This document shows positions 53,712 to 62,035 of a stretch of 64,000 nucleotides of DNA, piece by piece. Below the pieces are notes generated by a model. That model made no database searches, was not told the origin of the DNA, and worked only from the letters and a program-made list of their open reading frames with translations. This DNA comes from Halopolyspora algeriensis (GTDB lineage Bacteria; Actinomycetota; Actinomycetes; Mycobacteriales; Pseudonocardiaceae), in assembly GCF_003337235.1 (NCBI RefSeq), contig NZ_QPJC01000005.1, forward strand, positions 62,001 to 126,000, written 5' to 3'. Each line of letters starts with the position of its first letter. Within the stretch, counting starts at the first letter, position 1. Both the position numbers and the translations under genes were made by a program.

Positions 53712-54428
53712 GTGGCTGCCGTCGGCTTAGGTCAGGCCGCTCGTACCACGCCGGCCGGTGCTTTGCCGGCCAACATGGTCCCGCATCCGCGGGAAGAGCT
53801 GTTCACGGTGCTCGTGACGGACGATCATCCGTTGCTTCGGGAGGCCATCTCCTCCCGTCTGCTGCAGATGGGCGCCGGCACGGTGCACGAGGCCGCATCG
53901 ATGGCCGAGGCCAGGGCCCGCGCCCTGGCGACAGGCCCTTGTGACCTCGCCATTCTCGATCTCGGGCTTCCCGATGGAACCGGCATAGACCTGGTAACGG
54001 AATTACGTACCCAGGGCTGGCCGCGGATCGTGGTGCTCGCTTCGTCCGATGACCCGTATGCGGTCCGAGCCGCCTTCCAGGCAGGTGCACAGGCGTACCT
54101 GCTGAAGTCGGCCTCGCCCGTGGTCGTCACCGACGGGGTGCGCCGCGTTCTCGACGGCGGTGTCTACGCCGATCCCAGCGTGGCTCCCGTACTGGCTACC
54201 GGTACGAGAGTGCCGGGGACCGACAACACACCGCGGGAGTTGTCCGGGCGTGAGATCGAAGTTCTCCAGCTCGTGGCCGATGGCCGATCCAACAAGGAGA
54301 TCGGCGAGGCCCTCAACCTGTCCGCGCTCACGGTGAAAAGTCACCTGTCGCGGATCGGCCGCAAGCTGGGTACCGGTGACAGGGCGCAGATGGTCGCCCT
54401 GGCTATGCGTGCCGGGGTGATCCGATGA
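53712..54428 (+). CDS. orphan LuxR-type response regulator with a TTA codon
   Basis: A 238-residue response regulator. After about 30 extra residues, the receiver has VLVTDDHPLLREAI, the phospho-Asp in LAILDLGLPDGTG and Lys in AYLLKSASPVVV; the LuxR helix-turn-helix reads ELSGREIEVLQLVADGRSNK and NLSALTVKSHLSRIGRKL. No kinase gene is adjacent. The codon for Leu at 54003-54005 is TTA, very rare at this base composition; in Streptomyces such genes depend on the bldA tRNA. GTG 53712 has GGGAGG seven bases upstream. The long upstream leader with repeats suggests heavy regulation. Confidence 0.92.
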   Translation: MAAVGLGQAARTTPAGALPANMVPHPREELFTVLVTDDHPLLREAISSRLLQMGAGTVHEAASMAEARARALATGPCDLAILDLGLPDGTGIDLVTELRTQGWPRIVVLASSDDPYAVRAAFQAGAQAYLLKSASPVVVTDGVRRVLDGGVYADPSVAPVLATGTRVPGTDNTPRELSGREIEVLQLVADGRSNKEIGEALNLSALTVKSHLSRIGRKLGTGDRAQMVALAMRAGVIR

Positions 54429-54517
54429 GCGGGTAACGATGGATCGGGCCGTTCGATCCCGGTGAGGTCGGCCAGGTGACTCCACGGGCCACCCGGAGCA
54501 CGTATCGTCTGATACTC

Positions 54518-55762
54518 GTGGAAGCTGCTCACTCCGAACCCACCGGGACCGACCGCCCCGAACCGGTACCGCTGACCGAGCCGGCCGGCGGCACACCTCC
54601 GGTGGTCGAGACACCGGAAGCACTGCACACTGCGGCGGCCGCGCTGGCCGCGGGGACCGGCCCGGTGGCAGTGGACACCGAGCGGGCCTCGGGCTACCGG
54701 TACTCACAACGTGCCTATCTCGTGCAACTACGCCGGGAGGGCGCGGGTACCGCGCTGGTCGATCCGATCGCCTTGGCGGGCGATCTCACCCCGCTCGTGT
54801 CGGCCCTGTCGGGGACCGAGTGGGTGCTGCACGCGGCCTCACAGGACCTGCCCTGCTTGGCCGAGCTCGGCTTGCACCCGTCGCGGTTGTTCGACACGGA
54901 GTTGGCCGGACGGCTCGCCGGCTTCGAGCGTGTCTCGCTCGGCGCGTTGGCCGAACGGATGCTGTCGTACCGCCTGGAGAAGGGACACGGCGCGGTCGAC
55001 TGGTCCCGCCGGCCACTACCGCAGGACTGGCTCGTTTATGCCGCCCTGGATGTCGAACTGCTGATCACCCTGCGCGCCGAACTTCGTGCCGAACTCGACG
55101 GGCAGGGCAAGCTCGAATGGGCCCACGAGGAATTCGAGGCGGTTCGCACAGCAGGACCGCCGGCGCCCCGGGCCGAACCGTGGCGCCGCACCTCGGGAAT
55201 TCACCGGGTTCGGCAACCCCGCAGGCTCGCGGCGGTGCGTTCCCTGTGGCAGGCGCGGGATGCCCTGGCGCGGGAGCGGGATCTCGCTCCGGGGCGGGTA
55301 CTGCCGGACAGCTCCATCGTGCAGGCTGCACAAGCCGATCCGGCCGACGAGGCCGAACTGACCGCACTGCCGGTTTTCGGCGGCAGGCAACAGCGGCGCC
55401 GAGCATCGACATGGATGCACGCGTTGCGTGCGGCCAAGGACTTGCCCAAAAGTGCGCTGCCGGATCCCACACCGCCGACCGACGGCCCGCCACCCGCCAA
55501 CCGGTGGTCCGAGCGTGATCCGGCAGCCGCCGCCCGGCTCTCGGCCGCGCGTACGGCGCTCGCCGAGATCGCCGAAGCACACGGCCTGCCAGTGGAAAAT
55601 CTCCTGCTGCCCGACCTGCTCCGGCGTGTGTGCTGGGATCCTCCGCACGACCTCGATGCGGACGTGATCGCGCAGGCGCTCCGGAACGGGGGCGCTCGCG
55701 AGTGGCAGATTTCCTTGTCCGCCGAAGCCCTCGCCACTTCCCTGAGCACCCCGGCCATCTGA
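54518..55762 (+). CDS. RNase D-like 3'-5' exonuclease with HRDC domain
   Basis: A 414-residue RNase D-type enzyme. The DEDDy exonuclease residues are seen in GPVAVDTERASGYRYS (D, E), LHAASQDLPCLAELG (D) and VYAALDVELLITL (Y, D), followed by an HRDC domain (LWQARDALARERDLAPGRVL) and a C-terminal helical part. It is involved in RNA 3'-end trimming. GTG 54518 lies a few bases from TATCGT (54503-54508), so the leader is very short or absent. It keeps the conserved neighbourhood DUF3000 - RNase D seen in mycobacteria (Rv2680-Rv2681), here split by the response regulator. Confidence 0.92.
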   Translation: MEAAHSEPTGTDRPEPVPLTEPAGGTPPVVETPEALHTAAAALAAGTGPVAVDTERASGYRYSQRAYLVQLRREGAGTALVDPIALAGDLTPLVSALSGTEWVLHAASQDLPCLAELGLHPSRLFDTELAGRLAGFERVSLGALAERMLSYRLEKGHGAVDWSRRPLPQDWLVYAALDVELLITLRAELRAELDGQGKLEWAHEEFEAVRTAGPPAPRAEPWRRTSGIHRVRQPRRLAAVRSLWQARDALARERDLAPGRVLPDSSIVQAAQADPADEAELTALPVFGGRQQRRRASTWMHALRAAKDLPKSALPDPTPPTDGPPPANRWSERDPAAAARLSAARTALAEIAEAHGLPVENLLLPDLLRRVCWDPPHDLDADVIAQALRNGGAREWQISLSAEALATSLSTPAI

Positions 55763-55824
55763 GCATCTCTCGGCTTACCCCACGGAGCCGTTGCTGTGGG
55801 CGACACGACAGGGGACCTATGTGG

Positions 55825-55869
55825 TTACCGGTCGGTAATAAGGGCTAGAGTGCTCATTACCGGCCGGTA
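55825..55869. promoter_or_regulatory. paired TetR-like operators around the fadA -10
   Basis: TTACCG-GT-CGGTAA (55825-55838) and TACCGGCCGGTA (55858-55869) are two perfect palindromes of the same type. Between them TAGAGT (55846-55851) fits a -10 box, so the second palindrome covers the expected start of transcription. This is a classic repressor layout for fatty-acid degradation genes. Confidence 0.65.
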
Positions 55870-55942
55870 GCACCGGGCTCGTGCTCACCATGCCCGCTCG
55901 CCACCCGGCCGACGCGTAGACCCCACCGAGAAGGAGCACGCC

Positions 55943-57220
55943 GTGGCCGCACCTGCGTCGGCACCAGCCGGCACGAGTAGCAGCCCCGAACCATCGGGGA
56001 CGCAGCGCGCCCTTCGGAACGTGGTCTTCGTCGACGGCGTACGGACGCCGTTCGGCAAGGCCGGCCCGAAGGGCATGTACGCCGAAACACGCGCGGATGA
56101 CATGGTCGTCAAGGTCATCCGCGAACTCATGCGGCGGCAACCGAACCTCCCACCCGAACGCATCGACGAAGTCGCGGTCGCCGCCACCACCCAGATCGGC
56201 GACCAGGGGCTCACGATCGGGCGGACCGCAGCACTCCTGGCCGGCCTGCCGAAGTCCGTCCCCGGTTTCGCCATCGACCGGATGTGTGCGGGAGCGATGA
56301 CCTCGGTGACGACGACGGCAGGCAGTATCGCCTTCGGCGCCTACGACTTCGTCATCGCAGGTGGCATCGAACACATGGGCAACCACCCGATGGGTGAAGG
56401 CGTGGATCCCAACCCGCGATTCGTCTCGGACAAGCTGGTGGATCCCTCGGCGATGGTGATGGGCTCCACCGCCGAAAACCTGCACGATCGCTACCCCGCG
56501 ATCACCAAGGAGCGTGCGGACGCCTACGCCGCTCGCAGCCAGCAGCGCTACGAAGCCGCCGCGAACGCGGGCAGGATCGCAGCGGATCTGGCTCCGGTGG
56601 CCACTCGCTCCAGCGAGTACGGCTGGGGGCTGGCCACCGCCGACGAGCCGCCCCGACCGGGCACGACGGTCGAGACTCTGTACGGGTTGAAGACCCCCTT
56701 CCGGCCGCACGGCCGGGTGACACCCGGAAACGCGGCAGGCCTCAATGATGGTGCGACCGGCTGCCTGATCGCCGAGGAGGACAGCGCCCGCGAACTCGGC
56801 CTGTCCGTCGGCATGCGTCTCGTCGGCTACTCGTTCGCCGGGGTGGAACCGGAGGTCATGGGGGCCGGACCGGTTCCGGCGACCGAGAAGGCCCTGCACC
56901 GGGCCGGCCTGTCCATCGAGGACATCGGACTGTTCGAGATCAACGAGGCCTTCGCCGTCCAGGTGCTGGCCTTCCTCGACCACTTCGGTATCGCCGAGGA
57001 CGACCCGCGCGTCAACCCGTGGGGTGGCGCAATCGCCTGTGGCCATCCCTTGGCCTCTTCCGGCGTCCGGCTGATGACCCAGCTGTCCCGCCACTTCGCC
57101 GAGAATCCCGATGTTCGCTACGGCATCACCACCATGTGCATCGGCTTCGGCATGGGCGGCACAGTGATCTGGGAGAACCCGCACTACAACGGGGGCACCC
57201 ACAAGGGGGGCACACAGTGA
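55943..57220 (+). CDS. fadA: acetyl-CoA C-acyltransferase (thiolase)
   Basis: A 425-residue thiolase, last step of beta-oxidation, similar to mycobacterial FadA (Rv0859). It has VVFVDGVRTPFGKAGPKGMY, the nucleophilic cysteine in AIDRMCAGAMTSVTTTA, VTPGNAAGLNDGAT, the histidine in AIACGHPLASSGVRLMTQL and the second cysteine in TTMCIGFGMGGTVIWE. GTG 55943 follows GAAGGAG. Its stop overlaps the fadB start (GTGA), and two palindromic operators lie upstream. Confidence 0.95.
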   Translation: MAAPASAPAGTSSSPEPSGTQRALRNVVFVDGVRTPFGKAGPKGMYAETRADDMVVKVIRELMRRQPNLPPERIDEVAVAATTQIGDQGLTIGRTAALLAGLPKSVPGFAIDRMCAGAMTSVTTTAGSIAFGAYDFVIAGGIEHMGNHPMGEGVDPNPRFVSDKLVDPSAMVMGSTAENLHDRYPAITKERADAYAARSQQRYEAAANAGRIAADLAPVATRSSEYGWGLATADEPPRPGTTVETLYGLKTPFRPHGRVTPGNAAGLNDGATGCLIAEEDSARELGLSVGMRLVGYSFAGVEPEVMGAGPVPATEKALHRAGLSIEDIGLFEINEAFAVQVLAFLDHFGIAEDDPRVNPWGGAIACGHPLASSGVRLMTQLSRHFAENPDVRYGITTMCIGFGMGGTVIWENPHYNGGTHKGGTQ

Positions 57221-59337
57221 GCACAGCATCGAACCGGCACTCCACGTCGACTCCGAACTTCCCCGACGAGGTCGTGACCCGGGCATTCACCCGCCTGATC
57301 AACGTTCCGGGGGTCTCCGGGCAGGTCGCGCTGATCACCATCGACAACGGGCACGACCACACCCGCCCGTCGACCTTCGGTCCCGCCGGGTTGGCCAGCC
57401 TGAATGCCGCCCTCGACGAGGCCTTCGCCGCCGAGCCCACCGCCATCGCCGTCACCGGCAAGCCCTTCGTCTTCGCGGTCGGTGCGGACCTGTCCGGGGT
57501 CGGCGAGATCTCCGAACGCGAGCAGGCCCACTACGTGGCCCAGACCGGCCACGACGTGTTCCGGCGTCTGACCGAATCGACGATCCCGACATTCGCCCTG
57601 GTCAACGGTGCTGCACTCGGCGGGGGCCTGGAACTGGCGCTGTCCTGTCACTACCGCACCGTGGCCGACAACGCGGGCGCGATCGCCTTCCCCGAATGCT
57701 TCCTGGGGTTGTTCCCGGGATGGGGCGGCACGCAGCTGCTGCCGAACCTGATCGGTGCGGACGCGGCGGTCACGGTCATCGTGGAAAACGCGCTGAACCA
57801 GAACAAGATGCTCAATCCGAGCAAGGCCACCAAGATGGGCATGTTCGACATCGAGCTCGAGGCCGCCGACTTCCTGGAGGAATCCCTGCGGTGGGCAGGG
57901 CGCGTTCTGTCCGGCGAGGTCCAGGTGCAGCGGCCCGAGATCGACCGCGGGCAGGCCTGGGACGAGGCGATCAACCGGGCCCGCTCCCTCGTCGCGGGCA
58001 AGACGAACGGCGCCTCCCCTGCCGTGGACCGTGCCGTCGACCTGATCGAACTGGCGCGCAACAACGACCTCGACGCCGGGTACGCCGCCGAGACCGAGGC
58101 ACTGACCGACGCCCTGATGTCCGATGAACTGCGGGCGGGTCTGTACTCCTTCGACCTGACGCAGAAGCGGGCCAAGAAGCCCGCGGGGGCACCGGACAAG
58201 TCGCTGGCTCGCGAGGTCAACAAGGTCGGCGTCATCGGTGCCGGGCTGATGGCGGGTCAGCTCGCGCTGCTGTTCCTGCGCCGCCTGCAGGTACCGGTGG
58301 TGCTGACCGACATCGACCAGGAACGCATCGACAAGGGTGTGTCCTACGTCCACGGTGAGATCGACAAGCTCGCCGACAAGGGCCGCCTCTCCGACGACGA
58401 GGTCAACCGGCTCAAGGGGCTGGTTTCCGGCTCGCTGGACAAGCAGGCCTTCGCCGACGCCGACTTCGTTCTCGAAGCGGTCTTCGAGGAGATGTCGGTC
58501 AAGCAGAAGGTGTTCGGGGAAATGGAGCAGTACGTCTCCGCCGAGGCGATCCTGGCCACCAACACCTCGTCCCTGTCGGTTTCGGAGATGGCCTCGGCAC
58601 TGTCGCATCCCGAACGGGTCGTGGGCTTCCACTTCTTCAACCCGGTGGCGGTGCTGCCGCTGCTGGAGATCGTGCGCGGCACCGGCACCGACGACGCCTC
58701 GCTGGCGACCGCGTTCTCGGTCGGCAAGCAGCTGAAGAAGTCCTGCGTGCTGGTCTCCGACGCTCCTGCATTCGTGGTCAACCGTCTGCTGACCCGGTTC
58801 CTCGGGGAGATCATCGCCGCGGTCGACGAGGGCACGCCGTTCGACGTGGCCGATCGGGCGCTGAATCCGCTCGGGCTGCCGATGAGCCCGATGGTGCTGC
58901 TGCAGCTCGTCGGTCCGGCGATCGCGGCGCACGTCAACGAGACGATGCACGCCGCCTACCCGGATCGCTTCGGGCTCAGCGAGAACCTGCAGCGGTTCGT
59001 CGACGCGGGCAAGACCGCCGTGTGGCAGTCCGACGAGCACGGCAACCAGATCGTCGATCCGGAGGTCGCCGCGCTGTGGCAGCAGGGCGACAACCCCTCG
59101 ACCGAGGAACAGGTTCGTGAACGTGCGCTGCGGGCGCTGGCCGAGGAAGCCCGGATCATGCTCGACGAGGGCGTCGTCATGGAGGCCGCGGACCTCGACC
59201 TGTGCATGATCCTCGGTGCGGGCTGGCCGTTCTGGCTCGGCGGCATCACCCCGTACCTGGACCGCTCCGGCGTTGCCGAGCAGGTCAACGGCGCGCGGTT
59301 CCTGGCCCCCGGTGTGGCCAGCGTGCCGACCGCCTGA
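57217..59337 (+). CDS. fadB: multifunctional enoyl-CoA hydratase/3-hydroxyacyl-CoA dehydrogenase
   Basis: A 706-residue trifunctional-enzyme alpha subunit like mycobacterial FadB (Rv0860). Residues 1-260 are the crotonase domain (VNGAALGGGLELALSCHYR, AFPECFLGLFPGWGGTQLLP). From about 325 the dehydrogenase follows: NAD motif VGVIGAGLMAGQLALLFLRR, ATNTSSLSVSEMASAL, GFHFFNPVAVLPLLEIVRG and the C-terminal domain with NPLGLPMSPMVLLQLVG. It performs hydration and NAD-linked oxidation in beta-oxidation, in complex with FadA. The GTG start overlaps fadA by four bases, and a hairpin terminator follows. Confidence 0.96.
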   Translation: MSTASNRHSTSTPNFPDEVVTRAFTRLINVPGVSGQVALITIDNGHDHTRPSTFGPAGLASLNAALDEAFAAEPTAIAVTGKPFVFAVGADLSGVGEISEREQAHYVAQTGHDVFRRLTESTIPTFALVNGAALGGGLELALSCHYRTVADNAGAIAFPECFLGLFPGWGGTQLLPNLIGADAAVTVIVENALNQNKMLNPSKATKMGMFDIELEAADFLEESLRWAGRVLSGEVQVQRPEIDRGQAWDEAINRARSLVAGKTNGASPAVDRAVDLIELARNNDLDAGYAAETEALTDALMSDELRAGLYSFDLTQKRAKKPAGAPDKSLAREVNKVGVIGAGLMAGQLALLFLRRLQVPVVLTDIDQERIDKGVSYVHGEIDKLADKGRLSDDEVNRLKGLVSGSLDKQAFADADFVLEAVFEEMSVKQKVFGEMEQYVSAEAILATNTSSLSVSEMASALSHPERVVGFHFFNPVAVLPLLEIVRGTGTDDASLATAFSVGKQLKKSCVLVSDAPAFVVNRLLTRFLGEIIAAVDEGTPFDVADRALNPLGLPMSPMVLLQLVGPAIAAHVNETMHAAYPDRFGLSENLQRFVDAGKTAVWQSDEHGNQIVDPEVAALWQQGDNPSTEEQVRERALRALAEEARIMLDEGVVMEAADLDLCMILGAGWPFWLGGITPYLDRSGVAEQVNGARFLAPGVASVPTA

Positions 59338-59354
59338 ACGCACACCGATCCTGC

Positions 59355-59392
59355 AACGGGGCCGGGACGATTTCGTTCGTTCCGGCCCCGTT
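59355..59392 (+). terminator. hairpin terminator of fadAB
   Basis: AACGGGGCCGG (59355-59365) pairs with CCGGCCCCGTT (59382-59392) over a 16-base loop, 18 bp after the fadB stop. Confidence 0.65.
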
Positions 59393-59467
59393 CGTGTGCG
59401 GCAGTCCGCCTGCCACGGCCGGGATCATGGCATGATGAAAGCCGGAATCGAGATGGGGTGATGGCCG

Positions 59468-60049
59468 GTGACCGCTCTTGTGCAGCACGAACTCGGTCCG
59501 TTCACGGTCGACGACTGGCACGCGCTGCCTGCCCGCGAGGACGGGACGCGCCTGGAACTCATCGAGGGGTACTGGCTCGTGACTCCACCGCCGAGCGGAC
59601 AGCACCAGTGGACTGAAAGCGAAATCCTCGGCCTGCTCAAGAGCGCTCTGCAAGCAGCCGGAAGGACCGACCTCTACGCACTGGGCGGTATCGGTGTGGA
59701 GATCAGTACGACGTACCGCACGGCCGTGATCCCGGACTTCATCATCCTGGACACTCCGCCGATCGGCACGTCCTTCGATCCGAGCCACGTCCTGCTGGTC
59801 GGCGAGATCTGGTCGCCGGGCAACTCGTCCTCCGAACAACGGCAGAAATTCGACTCCTTCGCCCGGGCCGGTGTGCCGTTCTTCTGGAGTGTGGCACAGG
59901 ACGGGCGCGGCCCCACCGAGCTGGTCGCCTACCGCTTGGAGCGCGGCTACTACATACCCGAGCTGACGGCGAAGGCCGGTGAGGGTTCGGTGTCGATCAC
60001 CGCGAGCCCCGTTCCGGTGGAGCTCGACGTGGCCGCCCTGCGCGTCTGA
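59468..60049 (+). CDS. Uma2/DUF820-family nuclease-fold protein
   Basis: A 193-residue protein of the Uma2 (DUF820) family, a PD-(D/E)XK restriction-endonuclease-like fold widespread in cyanobacteria and actinobacteria. Motifs are TRLELIEGYWLVTPPPSGQH, the acidic AVIPDFIILDTPP, VGEIWSPGNSSSEQRQKFDS and FARAGVPFFWSV, which together give the usual E, D, E-x-K active-site pattern (E, D, E and K/Q; the last acid-lysine step reads EQRQK). The role is unknown; actinobacterial genomes often have many copies. GTG 59468 is preceded by purine-rich GGTGATGG. It ends 13 bp before the converging histidine kinase. Confidence 0.88.
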   Translation: MTALVQHELGPFTVDDWHALPAREDGTRLELIEGYWLVTPPPSGQHQWTESEILGLLKSALQAAGRTDLYALGGIGVEISTTYRTAVIPDFIILDTPPIGTSFDPSHVLLVGEIWSPGNSSSEQRQKFDSFARAGVPFFWSVAQDGRGPTELVAYRLERGYYIPELTAKAGEGSVSITASPVPVELDVAALRV

Positions 60050-60062
60050 CCACGGCGCTCGG

Positions 60063-61262
60063 CTACGGCGCGACGGGCACCTCCACGGTGACCGCCAAGC
60101 CACCGCCGTGCACGGATTCGGCCGACACCCGGCCGCCGTGGGCGGCAACCGCGGCCCGCACGATCGACAGCCCCAGCCCGGCGCCGGTTCGCGCCGTACG
60201 CTGCACACCTGCCCGATAAAACGGTTCGAACAGCGTCTCGATCCGCTCCGAGTCCACTTCGGTTCCCGACGAGACCACCCGCAGCGAAGCCCACTGCGGG
60301 CTGCTACTGGTGATGATCTCCACCCATCCCCCTTCGATGTTGTGCCGCACCGCGTTCTCCAGCAGGTTGCCCGCCACCCGCTCGAGCAACGCCGGATCAC
60401 CCATGGCCAGGGCGGGATCATCGCAGCGGTGAATACGCAGGCCGCGGCGATCCGCATCCTCGGCGACCCCCTGCAGTGCACGCCCCACGACCTCGGTGAG
60501 ATCGATCGGTTCCCGCCTGGGCAGTTCCACACCCTCCGTGCGCGCGAGCAGCAGCAGCGCTTCCACCAACCGCTCGGCCCTGGCCGTGGCATCCCGCACG
60601 ACCTCCGCCATCCGCCGCAGCTCCTCGGTATCGGCCCCGGGATCCGACAGTGTCACGTCGAGCTCGGTGCGGATCACCGACAGAGGGGTGCGCAGCTCGT
60701 GGCTGGCGTTGGCCACGAAGCGGCGCTGCGATTCGAAGGCCGTCTGCAGACGATCGAGCATCGCATCGAAGGTGTCGGCGAGCTCGGCGACCTCGTCGCG
60801 GGGCCCGCCGAGCTCGATGCGCTGGTCGAGCGACTCGGCGGACAGGCGGCGGGCGGAGTCGGTGACCTCGTGCAGCGGACTCAGCACCCGTCCGGTCACC
60901 GTCCACGCAAGCACGGCCGCCGCCAGCACCACGGCCACGAAGGCGGGGCCACCTGCCAGCAGCACCTGCTCCCGGGCGGACTCCCGCAGTGCTGCTCCCA
61001 GCTCGTCAGCGGGCACCACCACACCACGGACGCGGACCATGCCTCCGCTCGGAAATCGGGGCACAGCGGCAACGACATTGCCCACCAGCACCCACCCCAA
61101 CCACAGCAGCAAGCCGCTGACCACGGCCACCAGTGCCGTGGCAAGCAGGGTCAACCGCAACCGGAGGCCCGGGCCCCGGCGCGTCACCGATGTCCCGGAC
61201 ACCGGGCGCCCGGGTCGTGAACCTCCCGACAGCGATGCCCGGCCCCCGCTGTCATTCGGCAT
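60063..61262 (-). CDS. OmpR-type sensor histidine kinase (HisKA)
   Basis: A 399-residue two-helix sensor kinase. Helix 1 is RLTLLATALVAVVSGLLLWL, an external loop of about 60 residues follows, helix 2 is AFVAVVLAAAVLAWTVTG, then a HAMP linker (LSPLHEVTDSARRLSAESL), the HisKA box FVANASHELRTPLSVIRTE with the phospho-His, and the ATPase boxes NLLENAVRHN and RTGAGLGLSIVRAAVAAHGG. It starts three bases after its response regulator and has GAGGG upstream. The signal is unknown. Confidence 0.94.
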   Translation of the reverse strand: MPNDSGGRASLSGGSRPGRPVSGTSVTRRGPGLRLRLTLLATALVAVVSGLLLWLGWVLVGNVVAAVPRFPSGGMVRVRGVVVPADELGAALRESAREQVLLAGGPAFVAVVLAAAVLAWTVTGRVLSPLHEVTDSARRLSAESLDQRIELGGPRDEVAELADTFDAMLDRLQTAFESQRRFVANASHELRTPLSVIRTELDVTLSDPGADTEELRRMAEVVRDATARAERLVEALLLLARTEGVELPRREPIDLTEVVGRALQGVAEDADRRGLRIHRCDDPALAMGDPALLERVAGNLLENAVRHNIEGGWVEIITSSSPQWASLRVVSSGTEVDSERIETLFEPFYRAGVQRTARTGAGLGLSIVRAAVAAHGGRVSAESVHGGGLAVTVEVPVAP

Positions 61263-61265
61263 GGA

Positions 61266-61970
61266 TCAGCCCTCGTGCTCGGACACGGAGTCCGCGCGCT
61301 CACCACTTCCGGCCGTGGGTACCCGGTACCCGGACCCGACGACCGTCTCGATGATGCTCGGCTCACCGAGCTTCTTGCGCAGCGTCATCATCGTCACCCG
61401 CACGGTCGTGGTGAACGGGTCGGCATGCTCGTCCCACACCCGCTCCAGAAGTTCTTCCGAGCTGACGACCGCACCGCCGGCCGCCAGGAGAACCTCGAGC
61501 ACGCCGAATTCCTTGCGCGTCAACTCGAGCTCACCGCTCGAGCGGCGCACTGCACGCCTGGCCGGGTCGAGCGAGAGATCCCGGGCGGTGAGCACGGGCG
61601 GGGACGGCGGAGTGGAACGCCTGCCCAGGGCCCGGACACGGGCGGTCAGCTCGGCGAAGGCAAAGGGTTTGGCCAGGTAGTCGTCGGCTCCCAACGACAG
61701 ACCTTCGACACGATCGGCGACCGTGCCACTGGCCGTGAGCATCAGAACCCGAGTCAGTTCCTCGGCTCCGGCGATCTCCCGGCAGAGGTCGTCGCCGGAC
61801 AGGCCGGGCAGGTCCCGATCGAGCACGATCACGTCGTACCGGGTGACCGACGCCTTTTCCTGACCGCTCTGGCCGTCATAGGCGATGTCGACGGCCAGCC
61901 CCTCCTTTCGCAGCCCCCGAGCGATGGCATCCGCCAGCGGCTGCTCGTCCTCCACCACAAGGATCCGCAC
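61266..61970 (-). CDS. OmpR/PhoB-family response regulator
   Basis: A 234-residue response regulator. The receiver begins RILVVEDEQPLADAI, has the phospho-Asp in DVIVLDRDLPGLSGDD, the Thr in RVLMLTASG and Lys in ADDYLAKPFAFAEL. The winged helix (RRSSGELELTRKEFGVLEVL, TVRVTMMTLRKKLGEP, VVGSGYRVP) is PhoB-like. GTG 61970 was chosen from the conserved start; only a weak ribosome site precedes it. It is upstream of and coupled to the kinase, and 65 bp after dxs on the same strand. Confidence 0.94.
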   Translation of the reverse strand: MRILVVEDEQPLADAIARGLRKEGLAVDIAYDGQSGQEKASVTRYDVIVLDRDLPGLSGDDLCREIAGAEELTRVLMLTASGTVADRVEGLSLGADDYLAKPFAFAELTARVRALGRRSTPPSPPVLTARDLSLDPARRAVRRSSGELELTRKEFGVLEVLLAAGGAVVSSEELLERVWDEHADPFTTTVRVTMMTLRKKLGEPSIIETVVGSGYRVPTAGSGERADSVSEHEG

Positions 61971-62035
61971 GTGTTCACCGTGCCACAATCCACGCTCCGG
62001 CAGGCCGGGTGGACACGGTAGGTACCGCCGGAGGG

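Noticed and set aside
57184-59343. 719-codon open frame antisense to fadB, and similar long antisense frames (for example 40-1257, 1854-3194, 7339-8979, 10647-12329)
   Set aside because: They are shadows caused by high third-position G+C on the opposite strand; their products are Val/Leu/Arg/Gly-rich without domains, while the other strand encodes full conserved proteins.
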